34,132 bases of DNA, from positions 1 to 34,132 of the forward strand of contig NZ_REBN01000073.1 of NCBI RefSeq assembly GCF_007692705.1. Direction: 5' to 3'. Below the pieces are notes generated by a model. It ran no database searches and was not told the origin of the DNA. It saw only the letters and a list, made by a program, of their open reading frames with translations. Below, piece by piece: positions 14,264 to 23,384 of the stretch. Position numbers and translations under genes: made by a program. Source of the DNA: Mongoliibacter sp. GTDB lineage: Bacteria > Bacteroidota > Bacteroidia > Cytophagales > Cyclobacteriaceae. Every line of letters starts with the position of its first letter. The stretch's first letter is position 1.

Positions 14264-17188
14264 TTATTTCTTCTTCTTGATTTCCTGCATCATGTAACCT
14301 TCTATGGTGTCGTCTACCAAGATGTCATTGAATTTCTTGATAGAAATACCACATTCATATCCGGCTTTGACTTCAGCTACATCATCTTTAAACCGTTTCA
14401 ATTGGTCTATTTCTCCGTCATGAATAACAATACCATCTCTGATGATCCTGATTTTATTCTTTCTGGTGACATATCCGTCTGTAACATAACAACCGGCAAC
14501 GGTACCTATTTTAGAGATTTTAAATACTTCTCTAACTTGGACATTTCCTGTAATGATCTCTTCAAATTCAGGTTCAAGCATTCCCTCGATAGCATCTTTG
14601 ATTTGATTGATCGCATCATAGATGATAGAGTAATGTCTGATCTCAATTTCTTCCTGCTCTGCCAATCTTTTGGCATTGGTAGAAGGCCTAACCTGGAAGC
14701 CTAGAATAATGGCATCAGATGCAGAGGCTAAGAGTACATCAGATTCTGAAATCTGACCCACTCCTTTGTGGATGATATTTACCGAGACCTCTTCTTTAGA
14801 AAGTTTAAGCAATGAATCTGAAAGTGCTTCAACAGATCCATCAACGTCACCCTTGACGATAATATTGAGTTCTTTGAAGCTACCAATAGCCAGTCTTCTT
14901 CCGATCTCATCTAAAGTGATGTGCTTTTTGGTACGCATGCTCTGTTCTCTGAGAATCTGCTCTCTTGAATTGGCTATTTCTCTTGCTTCGCGCTCGCCAT
15001 CATACACTTTAAATGTATCTCCTGCTTGTGGCGCTCCGCTTAGCCCAAGTACCTGCACGGGAGTTGAAGGTCCTGCTTTTGAAAGCTTTTTACCTTTGTG
15101 ATCCGTCATGGCCTTTACTTTGCCGTAATGCTGACCTGCAAGTAAAACGTCTCCAATTTTCAATGTTCCTGCCTGTACCATTACTGTAGTAACATAACCA
15201 CGTCCTTTATCAAGAGAGGCTTCCACTACCGTACCCACAGCATTTTTAGATGCATTGGCAGTAAGTTCAAGAACTTCAGCTTCCAACAATACTTTTTCCA
15301 AAAGATCATCAATGCCAAGACCTGTTTTAGCGGAAATATCCTGGGATTGGTATTTACCACCCCATTCTTCTACCAAAAGGTTCATGTTGGCAAGCTGTTC
15401 TTTAATTTTATTTGGATTGGCGTTAGGCTTATCAATTTTATTGATGGCGAAAATCATTGGCACATTCGCCACCTGAGCGTGGTTAATGGCTTCTTTTGTC
15501 TGCGGCATGATATCGTCATCAGCAGCAATCACAATGATAGCGACATCTGTAATTTTTGCACCTCTGGCTCTCATGGCCGTAAAAGCCTCGTGACCTGGAG
15601 TATCCAAGAAAGCGATTTTTTCACCTGTAGAAGTGGTTACATCATATGCACCAATGTGTTGGGTGATTCCACCTGCTTCTGCATCGGTAACTTTTGACAT
15701 CCTGATATAGTCCAGTAAGGAAGTTTTACCATGATCTACGTGTCCCATGATGGTGACAATAGGAGCCCTAGGCTTGAGATCATCAGGGCTATCGACTTCC
15801 TCTATTACATTTTCTTCTTCATCAGGCTTGGTGAATTCAACTTCATAGTCAAATTCATCTGCAATGATGGTAATGGCTTCTGCATCCAACCTTTGGTTGA
15901 TGGAAACAAACATTCCTAAAGACATACATGCAGAAATAACTTGATTCACAGTAATGTCCATCAAAGAAGCCAAATCATTTGCCGAGATAAACTCAGTCAC
16001 TTTAAGGATTTTTGTTTCCTCAGCACCCTCAAATTCATCTCTGGTTTTTTCAACCCTTTTATCTCTTCTTTTTGATTTTCCTCCTCCGGATTTACCACCT
16101 CCCTGCAGTCTTGCAAGGGTTTGTTTGATCTGATCTTGGATTTCTTTTTGAGTAGGTTCAGCTTTTTGCACCCTACCGGTATTTGGTCCTTTGCCTTTGA
16201 CACCTTGGTTTCTTCGGTCTCTGGTATTTGGGTTTCCACCTTGAGCTGGACGTCCACCTGGTCCACCTGGTCTGGCTTGTTGGTTTTGATTTGGACCGCC
16301 TGTATTTTTGTCTATCCTTTTTCTAGGCCTCTTTTTCTTTTCTTTTCCTTTTTCATCCGAAGATGCGACTGGCTTACCTTTCTTCTTGGATTTGTCTTCA
16401 GGAAGCTCGATTTTGCCTAATACAGTAAGCCCTTTAAGGGCATCTGCTTTCGCTGAAATAACCTTATTTTCCTTCGGCTGAATTCCTTCAGGCATTTCTT
16501 TAGGCTTCACCGGACCTGCTACGGAATCTTTTTTAGGCTCCTCTTTTTTTACAGGAGTTTCCTTTTTTTCTTCTGCTACTTTTTCTTTTTTGATCTCAGT
16601 TTTTGCGTCGTCAGTAGGCTGAGGCTTCACAGCCTGAGGTTTTGGTTCTTCTTTTTTGGCTTCAGGTTTGGCAGTTTTTTCCTTTACCTTAGGTTTTGGT
16701 TCTTCTTTTTTCTCTGGCTTTGGCTCCTCTTTTTTGGGAGCTTCTTTTTTAGGGTTGAGATCAATTTTCCCCAACACCTTTATGCCTTGCAGTTTGGGTG
16801 CTTCAGCAGCAACTTTATCCACTTCCTTCACTTCTTCCTTTGCTGGAGCTGACTCTTTGGCTGGCTCAGGTTTGGGTTCAGGCTTGGCAATTTCTTTCTC
16901 CTTGGCTTCTGGTTCAGGCTTTTTCTCTTCCTTCGCATCAGATTCCGCCTCAATGGTAAAGGTTTCATGGTGACGCTTACCAATAGAGAGATGAGACGCC
17001 TCTTCTTTTTCCATAGCAGAGGACTTAAACTCCTTGGCCAACATGTTAAACTGCTCCATGTTGATTTTGGAGTTGGGATTATTTTCTACTTCGAAGCCTT
17101 TTTTGGCCATAGAATCTACAATCGTAGATATTCCTACGTTGAGTTTCCTGGCTACTTGGCCCAATCTCATTGTTCTTTCTTCCGACAT
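14264..17188 (-). CDS. infB: Translation initiation factor IF-2
   Basis: IF-2 is the GTPase that places fMet-tRNA on the 30S subunit and promotes 50S joining. Domain order: a first IF2-N subdomain (residues 1-52, [12 protein letters not shown]), a long Lys/Glu/Pro-rich linker (about 75-390), and a second IF2-N segment (about 395-450). The G domain follows with G1 GHVDHGKT (482-489), [12 protein letters not shown] and SAKTG, then domains II-IV. At 974 residues it is complete; the linker makes it longer than E. coli IF-2 (890). Repeated KKEEPKP-like units make the linker DNA (about 16000-16960) locally repetitive. It ends the rimP-nusA-infB operon, 68 bases after nusA, and is followed by a strong terminator. 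Confidence 0.97.
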   Translation of the reverse strand: MSEERTMRLGQVARKLNVGISTIVDSMAKKGFEVENNPNSKINMEQFNMLAKEFKSSAMEKEEASHLSIGKRHHETFTIEAESDAKEEKKPEPEAKEKEIAKPEPKPEPAKESAPAKEEVKEVDKVAAEAPKLQGIKVLGKIDLNPKKEAPKKEEPKPEKKEEPKPKVKEKTAKPEAKKEEPKPQAVKPQPTDDAKTEIKKEKVAEEKKETPVKKEEPKKDSVAGPVKPKEMPEGIQPKENKVISAKADALKGLTVLGKIELPEDKSKKKGKPVASSDEKGKEKKKRPRKRIDKNTGGPNQNQQARPGGPGGRPAQGGNPNTRDRRNQGVKGKGPNTGRVQKAEPTQKEIQDQIKQTLARLQGGGKSGGGKSKRRDKRVEKTRDEFEGAEETKILKVTEFISANDLASLMDITVNQVISACMSLGMFVSINQRLDAEAITIIADEFDYEVEFTKPDEEENVIEEVDSPDDLKPRAPIVTIMGHVDHGKTSLLDYIRMSKVTDAEAGGITQHIGAYDVTTSTGEKIAFLDTPGHEAFTAMRARGAKITDVAIIVIAADDDIMPQTKEAINHAQVANVPMIFAINKIDKPNANPNKIKEQLANMNLLVEEWGGKYQSQDISAKTGLGIDDLLEKVLLEAEVLELTANASKNAVGTVVEASLDKGRGYVTTVMVQAGTLKIGDVLLAGQHYGKVKAMTDHKGKKLSKAGPSTPVQVLGLSGAPQAGDTFKVYDGEREAREIANSREQILREQSMRTKKHITLDEIGRRLAIGSFKELNIIVKGDVDGSVEALSDSLLKLSKEEVSVNIIHKGVGQISESDVLLASASDAIILGFQVRPSTNAKRLAEQEEIEIRHYSIIYDAINQIKDAIEGMLEPEFEEIITGNVQVREVFKISKIGTVAGCYVTDGYVTRKNKIRIIRDGIVIHDGEIDQLKRFKDDVAEVKAGYECGISIKKFNDILVDDTIEGYMMQEIKKKK

Positions 17189-17256
17189 ACGCTAAAAACT
17201 CTCTATAATATAGTTTTGGCAAATATAGGCCAATTATTGTGGAAATTGGCCTATAA

Positions 17257-18501
17257 TTATTGTTCAAATTCCTGTTTTAAGATTTTAAATACTTCATCTA
17301 TAGTCTCTTCCTCTAGTTCTGTTCTTCTCAACAAATCTTCTTTGGTCAAAGACAATACACTTTTTGCAGTATCTAATCCTGTTTTTTTCAACTCATCAAT
17401 CACCCAATTGTCTATTTCATCAATGAATTCTTCGATGTCCACATCTTCCTCTTCAGCATCACTCAATTCTCTGAACACGTCGATTTCGTAACCAACCAAT
17501 CGGGAAGCCAGTCTGATATTGAAACCACCTTTACCTATTGCCATAGACACTTGGTCTGGCTTGAGGTAAACAGAAAGTCTTTTCTTTTCTGCATCTGCTG
17601 CAATTGAACTCACTTTAGCAGGACTCAAAGCCCTTGCCACGTATAGTTCCAGATTATCTGTGTAATTGATAACATCAATATTTTCGTTCTGCAATTCTCT
17701 GACGATGGCATGAATCCTACTTCCTTTCATACCCACACATGCTCCCACAGGATCAATCCTGTCGTCATAAGATTCCACAGCTACTTTAGCTCTTTCTCCG
17801 GGTTCCCTGACAATTTTTCTGATGGTAATCAATCCGTCAAATACCTCAGGTACTTCATTTTCAAATAATCTTTCTAAGAAAATCGGGGAAGTTCTGGATA
17901 AGATAATCCTAGGATTACCATTTACCATTTCCACTTTGTGAACTATTGCACGTGCCGTGTCACCTTTTCTAAAGCGGTCTTTAGGAATCTGTTCTCCTTT
18001 TGGAAGAATCAGTTCATTTCCCTCACCATCTATTAAAAGCACTTCTCTTCCGAGTATCTGATATACTTCGGCAGATATGATTTCTCCAACCAATTCTTCA
18101 TACTGATTGAACAACAAATCTTTTTCAAGGTCTTTGATTCTCTGAATCAGAGTCTGTCTTGCCATCATGACTGCCCTTCTTCCGAATTCCTCTAACTCGA
18201 TCTTTTCGTAAACTTCTTCGCCAACTTCAAAATCCGGCTCAATCTTTTGAGCATCGGAAAGGCTGATTTTATCGAAATCCCAAATATCTTCAGAATTGTC
18301 ATCAACGATTTCCCTAATTCTCAAAATTTCCAAGTCACCTTTATCAGCATTGATGGTCACATCAAAATTTTCGTCAGTTTCATATTTCTTGCGAATCATC
18401 GCTCTAAATACATCTTCAAGTATCCGGATCATTGTTGGACGATCCACATTTTTAGACCTTGCAAACTCTGCAAATGATTCTATTAGAACTTTAGCATCCA
18501 T
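17257..18501 (-). CDS. nusA: Transcription termination/antitermination factor NusA
   Basis: NusA binds RNA polymerase and nascent RNA and modulates pausing, termination and antitermination. The N-terminal polymerase-binding domain (about 1-125) is followed by an S1 domain (about 130-200; GEIISAEVYQI) and two KH domains containing GACVGMKGSRI and AIGKGGFNIRLA. A short acidic, helical C-terminal segment has the two-helix pattern LDTAKSVLSL/LLRRTELEEE. At 414 residues it is shorter than E. coli NusA (495), lacking one of the two acidic repeats, as in many non-proteobacteria. It starts 5 bases after rimP, so it is cotranscribed and likely coupled. The rimP-nusA-infB order is the standard bacterial arrangement. 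Confidence 0.97.
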   Translation of the reverse strand: MDAKVLIESFAEFARSKNVDRPTMIRILEDVFRAMIRKKYETDENFDVTINADKGDLEILRIREIVDDNSEDIWDFDKISLSDAQKIEPDFEVGEEVYEKIELEEFGRRAVMMARQTLIQRIKDLEKDLLFNQYEELVGEIISAEVYQILGREVLLIDGEGNELILPKGEQIPKDRFRKGDTARAIVHKVEMVNGNPRIILSRTSPIFLERLFENEVPEVFDGLITIRKIVREPGERAKVAVESYDDRIDPVGACVGMKGSRIHAIVRELQNENIDVINYTDNLELYVARALSPAKVSSIAADAEKKRLSVYLKPDQVSMAIGKGGFNIRLASRLVGYEIDVFRELSDAEEEDVDIEEFIDEIDNWVIDELKKTGLDTAKSVLSLTKEDLLRRTELEEETIDEVFKILKQEFEQ

Positions 18502-18506
18502 TTTTT

Positions 18507-18977
18507 TTATTTAAAAGAGACTAACACAATTGATTTTTTAATCTGGTCAAAAGCTACTGAAATGGTCTGCTCAGTTGCTTTTTTTCCTTTTTCCTTCACT
18601 ATAATTTTAAGCTCCAAACCTTCAGGTTCAACAGCCATCAATTCGCCCTCAATCTCCTTGCCGTCTTCAAGACTTACCTTAATTTTCCTGCCAATATTTT
18701 TCTGATATTGCCTTTTGGAAGAAAGAGGGAAATCCAATCCAGGGGAGGAAACTTCCAACACATACGCTTTTTCCAACAATTCCTTGGCCTCAATTTCTTC
18801 TCCTACTTGCCTGCTTACAGTCGCACAGGTGTCTATATTGAGACCATCATCAGCGTCTATGAGTATTTTTACCTGAGACTTAGTGCCTTTGTCTATAATT
18901 TGCACGTCCACCACAAAGTGGCTTTCGTCTGGCAAATGCTTTTCAACTATTTCTTCAATGGCTTGCTTGGTATTCAT
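18507..18977 (-). CDS. rimP: Ribosome maturation factor RimP
   Basis: RimP assists late maturation of the 30S subunit. I set the start at the ATG at 18977 (MNTKQAIEEIV), giving 156 residues, the normal size. The open frame extends another 36 codons upstream, but that extension runs through the promoter and leader hairpin and has no family character. Typical segments are VVDVQI, LIDADDGLNIDTCATVSRQVGEEIE and YVLEVSSPGLDFPLSS (the conserved VSSPG.D.PL motif), followed by a small Sm-like C-terminal domain (GELMAVEPEGLEL). It is first in the rimP-nusA-infB operon, divergent from mreB, with a structured leader at 19004-19056. Confidence 0.95.
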   Translation of the reverse strand: MNTKQAIEEIVEKHLPDESHFVVDVQIIDKGTKSQVKILIDADDGLNIDTCATVSRQVGEEIEAKELLEKAYVLEVSSPGLDFPLSSKRQYQKNIGRKIKVSLEDGKEIEGELMAVEPEGLELKIIVKEKGKKATEQTISVAFDQIKKSIVLVSFK

Positions 18978-19003
18978 ATTGCTAATTAGGCTAGTAAACG
19001 AAA

Positions 19004-19023
19004 GAGGGGACTCATGTCCCCTC
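19004..19023 (-). promoter_or_regulatory. Hairpin in the rimP leader
   Basis: GAGGGGAC (19004-19011) and GTCCCCTC (19016-19023) form a perfect 8-bp, 4-base-loop hairpin 26 bases before the rimP ATG and within its likely mRNA leader. It has no T run on the minus strand, so it is not a standard terminator. Confidence 0.6.
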
Positions 19024-19025
19024 CT

Positions 19026-19056
19026 GTTACCTTGGATAATACGATACAAAGGTAAC
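19026..19056 (-). promoter_or_regulatory. rimP promoter with overlapping inverted repeat
   Basis: Minus strand TACCTTTG (19054-19047) is a consensus -7 element. GTTACCTT (19026-19033) and AAGGTAAC (19049-19056) form a perfect 8-bp inverted repeat with a 15-base spacer, and one arm coincides with the -7 box, as an operator might. A TTTG (19073-19070) upstream is at a shorter than usual spacing of 15. Confidence 0.5.
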
Positions 19057-19130
19057 AAAATTATTCCCACAAAAAAAAACAGCATTCTTGTAATAAATTG
19101 AGAATTAGGTAATAATTTTGCCAGCCCACG

Positions 19131-19162
19131 TTGAATCTTCTGCGCAGATTGTGCTAAGTTTG
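19131..19162 (+). promoter_or_regulatory. Promoter of the mre operon
   Basis: TTG (19131-19133), 21 bases, TAAGTTTG (19155-19162). The leader to the mreB ATG at 19201 would be about 35 bases. A second -7-like TAATTTTG lies at 19113-19120. Confidence 0.5.
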
Positions 19163-19200
19163 ACCTTTAATTCAAAGCCAAATTCTATCTAAAAACTATA

Positions 19201-20229
19201 ATGGGATTATTCGATTTTTTTTCAAGTGATATTGCTATAGATCTAGGTACAGCGAATACGCTGATCATACATAAAGATAAAATAGTTGTGGACGAGCCAT
19301 CAATCATTGCGATTGATAGGACGACCAATAGGGTTCTCGCGGTTGGCAAAGATGCCATGAACATGCATGAGAAGACCCATGAAAATATTAAAACTATCCG
19401 ACCCCTCAAGGATGGTGTGATAGCTGATTTCTATGCAGCAGAGCAGATGATCAGGGGACTGATCAAAATGATCCCTGGGCATAAAAAGAGTTTTTTCCCG
19501 AAATCTCACCGCATGGTGATTTGTATTCCTTCAGGTATTACCGAAGTGGAAAAAAGAGCTGTAAGGGATTCTGCTGAACATGCCGGAGCAAAGGAAGTTT
19601 ATATGGTCTACGAACCAATAGCAGCAGCAATTGGTATTGGAATAGACATAGAAAAACCTATGGGATCCATGATTGTGGATATCGGTGGAGGTACCACAGA
19701 AATTGCTCTGATAGCCCTTTCGGGTATAGTTGCCGATCAGTCTATTCGCGTGGCCGGAGATACATTTACCAAAGATATCCTTGACTACATGAGAAGACAA
19801 CATAATCTTCTTATAGGTGAGCGTTCTGCGGAAAAAGTGAAAATCGCTATAGGGTCTGCTTTGACGGAACTTGACGATGCTCCTGAAGATTATGAAATCC
19901 GAGGAAGAGATTTAATGACAGGTATTCCTAAAGTAATCAAGGTTTCTTATTCTGAAATTGCTTTTGCCCTCGACAAATCTGTTTCCAAAATAGAAGAGGC
20001 GGTTTTAAAGGCCTTAGAGATTGCACCCCCCGAACTTTCTGCTGATATTTATGACAATGGGATCCACCTCACGGGAGGAGGGGCATTGTTGAAAGGTCTG
20101 GACAAAAGATTACATCAAAAAACCAAACTTCCTATCCACATTGCCGAGGATCCTTTAAGAGCTGTGGTGAGAGGTACTGGCACCGCACTGAAAAATATCA
20201 ATAATTTCAGAACCGTTTTGATGACCTAA
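19201..20229 (+). CDS. mreB: Rod shape-determining protein MreB
   Basis: Bacterial actin homologue that forms membrane-associated filaments and directs side-wall peptidoglycan synthesis. The actin fold is shown by phosphate-1 DLGTANTLI (residues 14-22), phosphate-2 VDIGGGTTEIA and the adenosine motif HLTGGGALLKG. The MreB signatures SGITEVEKRAVRDSAEHAGA and EPIAAAIG are present. An N-terminal amphipathic stretch, GLFDFFSSD, probably binds the membrane. The length of 342 residues is standard. It is the first gene of mreB-mreC-mreD-mrdA-rodA, divergent from rimP. Confidence 0.97.
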   Translation: MGLFDFFSSDIAIDLGTANTLIIHKDKIVVDEPSIIAIDRTTNRVLAVGKDAMNMHEKTHENIKTIRPLKDGVIADFYAAEQMIRGLIKMIPGHKKSFFPKSHRMVICIPSGITEVEKRAVRDSAEHAGAKEVYMVYEPIAAAIGIGIDIEKPMGSMIVDIGGGTTEIALIALSGIVADQSIRVAGDTFTKDILDYMRRQHNLLIGERSAEKVKIAIGSALTELDDAPEDYEIRGRDLMTGIPKVIKVSYSEIAFALDKSVSKIEEAVLKALEIAPPELSADIYDNGIHLTGGGALLKGLDKRLHQKTKLPIHIAEDPLRAVVRGTGTALKNINNFRTVLMT

Positions 20230-20236
20230 TGTCTGG

Positions 20237-21070
20237 ATGCAACGCATTTTATTATTCTTATTTAGGGTAAGGGCTTTCTTACTGTTTTTATTTCTGGAGG
20301 GAATCGCCATTTGGCTGATTGTTTCCTATAACTCTCAGCAAGGCTCTGCTTTTTTTAATAGTTCAAACCAACTCAGTGGTTCTGTTCTTACTGCCCAAAA
20401 CAATGTGGTAGAGTATTTTTCATTGGCTTCTGTCAACAGAAATTTGGTGGAAAAAAATGCGGAACTACTGGCCGAGCTCGAAAAATATCAAAAGCCAGCT
20501 GACAGTGTATTTATCGAATTAGACAGCCTATTGCTGCACAGTTTTCAATTTAAAGGAGCGAAAGTCATCAATAATTCCATCAACCTATCTCAGAATTTCA
20601 TCACCCTCAACAAAGGTTCCAACCATGGTATTAGAGAGGGTATGGGCGTTTTTAACGAAGAAGGCGTTGTTGGTAGGGTGAAGGGAGTGACTAAAAATTT
20701 CGCGTCAGTCATTTCCATCCTTCACACAGACCTTTTGATTTCTTCAAAAATAACTTCTTCGGAAGTCTTCGGGTCCACAAAGTGGGATGGTAAAAATCCC
20801 AAGCAAGCCAAACTTCTTTATGTACCTAGGCACGTCACCATCGAAGTAGGAGATGAAGTGGTCACTTCGGGGTATAATGCGGTTTTTCCTGAAGGGATAT
20901 CCATTGGTCATGTCTTAGAAGTGAAACAAGGTACAGATACCAATTACCTTGATATTACCATTGAGCTAACTGCGGATTTAAGCCGCATCTCTTACGTTTA
21001 TTTGGTCGAAAACAACCAAGAGGAAGAACTCGACGAACTCTATCAATCTAACGGAATCAGCAATGAGTAG
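20237..21070 (+). CDS. mreC: Rod shape-determining protein MreC
   Basis: MreC is an elongasome scaffold anchored in the inner membrane by one N-terminal helix (residues 7-31 here, FLFRVRAFLLFLFLEGIAIW), with a periplasmic coiled coil (about 70-90, NAELLAELEKY) and a beta-barrel C-terminal domain containing NKGSNHGIREGMGV, GVVGRV and VTSGYNAVFPEGISIG, all typical of the family. 277 residues. It starts 7 bases after mreB and overlaps mreD by 8 bases. MreC is thought to activate PBP2, encoded two genes downstream. Confidence 0.93.
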   Translation: MQRILLFLFRVRAFLLFLFLEGIAIWLIVSYNSQQGSAFFNSSNQLSGSVLTAQNNVVEYFSLASVNRNLVEKNAELLAELEKYQKPADSVFIELDSLLLHSFQFKGAKVINNSINLSQNFITLNKGSNHGIREGMGVFNEEGVVGRVKGVTKNFASVISILHTDLLISSKITSSEVFGSTKWDGKNPKQAKLLYVPRHVTIEVGDEVVTSGYNAVFPEGISIGHVLEVKQGTDTNYLDITIELTADLSRISYVYLVENNQEEELDELYQSNGISNE

Positions 21071-21584
21071 TAGGAGGGTATTTTTATTGGTAGTTGGATT
21101 TGTGCTTTACCTTATCATTCAGGTAATGTTATTGAAAAATCTGGTTCTTTTTGGGACAGCATTTTGCTTTTTATATGTCCTTTATATCCTCCTCTTACCT
21201 GTAGATTTCAAGACGGTCCCTGCTATGCTAATCGCATTTGCACTTGGATTAGGCGTGGATTTGTTCTATGATACACTTGGGATTCATACGGCTAGCATAG
21301 TTGCTTTGGCTTTTGTAAGGGCTGGATGGCTGAAAATACTTACCCCAACAGGAGGCTATGATGATGACCTGCAACCCTCTATGCTCAACATGGGTTTCGG
21401 GTGGTTTTTGACATATAGTTTACCCTTATTCTTACTTCATCATCTATTGTTTTTTTATATCGAAAATTTAGGCACTAATTTATTCCTTCCTGTCGTTCAA
21501 AAAATTGTATACAGTACTATTTTTGTGTTTATAATGAGTATTATTGCTCAACTGTTGTTTTACAGGAGAAGAAGGGGAATTTAA
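21063..21584 (+). CDS. mreD: Rod shape-determining protein MreD
   Basis: A 173-residue integral membrane protein with about five to six predicted helices. MreD sequences diverge strongly; the call rests on size, hydrophobicity, the ALGLGVDLFYDTLGIHT segment (typical Bacteroidota MreD, G-x-D-x-F-x-D-x-L-G-x-H) and its position between mreC and mrdA. It overlaps mreC by 8 bases and mrdA by one base (TAATG), which suggests translational coupling. MreD works with MreC in controlling PBP2/RodA. Confidence 0.92.
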   Translation: MSSRRVFLLVVGFVLYLIIQVMLLKNLVLFGTAFCFLYVLYILLLPVDFKTVPAMLIAFALGLGVDLFYDTLGIHTASIVALAFVRAGWLKILTPTGGYDDDLQPSMLNMGFGWFLTYSLPLFLLHHLLFFYIENLGTNLFLPVVQKIVYSTIFVFIMSIIAQLLFYRRRRGI

Positions 21585-23383
21585 TGAACGACCAAAGGCC
21601 AATTACCATCGTTATTGCCATCGTATTGGTGGGGGTGGTGTTGCTGACCAAATTATTTTTGATTCAGGTAGCTGACGACAGCTTCTTGAAAAGAGCAGAA
21701 AGAAACGCCATCCAAAGAGTGGTAGATCATCCTTATAGAGGACTGGTCAATGACCGTAATGGGAACATTATGGTCTACAATAACCCTATTTTTGATTTGA
21801 TGATCATTCCTAAGGAATTCTCTGTGAGGGATACTTCAAGATTTTGTGAAATCTTTCAAATCAGTAAAGAAGAATTAATAGAAGGCTACACCGCTGCCAG
21901 AAAATACTCAAGTGTGAAACCTTCACCTTTGATCAAACAAATTTCTACTTCTGAATTTGCAAAAATTCAAGATTACCTAATCGATTATCCGGGCCTTTTT
22001 GTCATGACCCGCGCAGTCCGGTCTTATCCTCAACCAAGTGCTGCCAATGCCCTTGGGTATATAGGTGAAATCAGTGCTACCCAACTAGAGCGCGATACCC
22101 TTAAATACTACCGCCAAGGAGACTATGTCGGACTTAGTGGAATAGAAGGTTTTTATGAGAAGGAATTGAGGGGTAAAAAAGGGGTGAAATATAAAATGGT
22201 CAATGTGAGGGGTATAGATAAAGGATCCTTCAAAGGCGGTGAGCTTGATACAGCTTCTATTGCCGGACATAACCTGACCTCTACCATTGATATTGAACTC
22301 CAGAAATATGGAGAAATGCTGATGGAAGGGAAAAGAGGCTCCGTTGTAGCTATAGAGCCCAAAACAGGAGAAATCCTCTCCATGATCTCAGCACCCAGTT
22401 ATGATCCGAATGTGCTTACAGGTTCCAAATTTGGGACCAATTATCTACTCTTGAATAGGGATGAAAGCAGGCCTTTGTTCAATAGGCCAATCATGGCCAT
22501 GTATCCTCCTGGTTCTATTTTTAAGATTGTCCAGTCTTTGGTAGGTCTTCAGATGGGGGTTTTGACCCCAAATACTACATATGCTTGTAACCGATCTTTA
22601 GTAGCCTGTCATAACCATTCCAGTCCTGTCAATTTGTTCGGAGCTATTAGAAACTCATGCAACCCCTATTATCATCAGGCTTATCGAGCAATGATCAACA
22701 GAGAAGTTTCAAGCAGTACTTTTAAGGATACTGAAATCGGCCTGAATGCCTGGAGGGAATATGTTCTGAAATTTGGACTCGGAGGCCCACTTGGTATTGA
22801 TATGTATAATGAAAAAGGAGGGTCGATTCCATCCAGTACTTTGTATGATAGGGTGTATGGTCCAGGAAGATGGAAGTACTCTACTATTTATTCCCTATCC
22901 ATTGGACAAGGTGAAATGCTGGTAACACCACTTCAAATGGCCAACTTAGCAGCTATTTTTGCCAATAAGGGCTATTACTACGTACCACACCTAATCAAGG
23001 CTATCGATGGGGATAGCAGGAGAATTCCTGAAAAGTACAGAACAAAAGTAGAGGTTGGAGTGGATGCGCATCACTTTGACATGGTTCAGGATGCTATGGA
23101 GCAAGCTATTTTCGGTACTGCAGCAAGAGCGGCCATCAAAGACATTGCAATTGCCGGTAAAACTGGAACTGCTCAAAACCCCCAAGGAGAAGACCACTCT
23201 GTATTTATTGCATTTGCGCCGAAAGAAGACCCAAAAATTGCCATTGCAGTCTATGTTGAAAATGCTGGATGGGGAGGAAGGGCTGCGGCAAGTACAGCAA
23301 GCTTAATGATTGAGAAATACCTGAGAGGGGAAATAACACGCCCATCTTTGGAAGAATACGTGTTGGCAGGTAAATTTATGTGA
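21584..23383 (+). CDS. mrdA: Penicillin-binding protein 2 (peptidoglycan transpeptidase)
   Basis: Class B penicillin-binding protein that cross-links peptidoglycan during elongation, paired with RodA. An N-terminal anchor helix (residues 7-29) is followed by a dimerisation/pedestal domain with RGLVNDRNG and GYIGEIS (about 55-250) and the transpeptidase domain. The catalytic motifs are S311-I-F-K314, S358-C-N360 and K526-T-G528, all intact. A zinc-binding insertion seen in some PBP2 proteins is partly recalled by Cys/His around NTTYACNRSLVACHNH (before the SCN motif), although its role here is unproven. 599 residues, complete. It overlaps mreD by one base, and rodA begins one base after its stop. 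Confidence 0.96.
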   Translation: MNDQRPITIVIAIVLVGVVLLTKLFLIQVADDSFLKRAERNAIQRVVDHPYRGLVNDRNGNIMVYNNPIFDLMIIPKEFSVRDTSRFCEIFQISKEELIEGYTAARKYSSVKPSPLIKQISTSEFAKIQDYLIDYPGLFVMTRAVRSYPQPSAANALGYIGEISATQLERDTLKYYRQGDYVGLSGIEGFYEKELRGKKGVKYKMVNVRGIDKGSFKGGELDTASIAGHNLTSTIDIELQKYGEMLMEGKRGSVVAIEPKTGEILSMISAPSYDPNVLTGSKFGTNYLLLNRDESRPLFNRPIMAMYPPGSIFKIVQSLVGLQMGVLTPNTTYACNRSLVACHNHSSPVNLFGAIRNSCNPYYHQAYRAMINREVSSSTFKDTEIGLNAWREYVLKFGLGGPLGIDMYNEKGGSIPSSTLYDRVYGPGRWKYSTIYSLSIGQGEMLVTPLQMANLAAIFANKGYYYVPHLIKAIDGDSRRIPEKYRTKVEVGVDAHHFDMVQDAMEQAIFGTAARAAIKDIAIAGKTGTAQNPQGEDHSVFIAFAPKEDPKIAIAVYVENAGWGGRAAASTASLMIEKYLRGEITRPSLEEYVLAGKFM

Positions 23384-23384
23384 A

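Noticed and set aside
16121-17491. Plus-strand open frames across infB and nusA
   Set aside because: They are antisense to the repetitive Lys/Glu/Pro coding sequence of IF-2 and to the NusA C-terminus; their Phe/Ser/Leu-rich compositions are what the complement of such codons gives.
18978-19085. N-terminally extended RimP starting at 19085
   Set aside because: The extra 36 codons cover the promoter and leader hairpin and show no family similarity; the ATG at 18977 gives the usual length.
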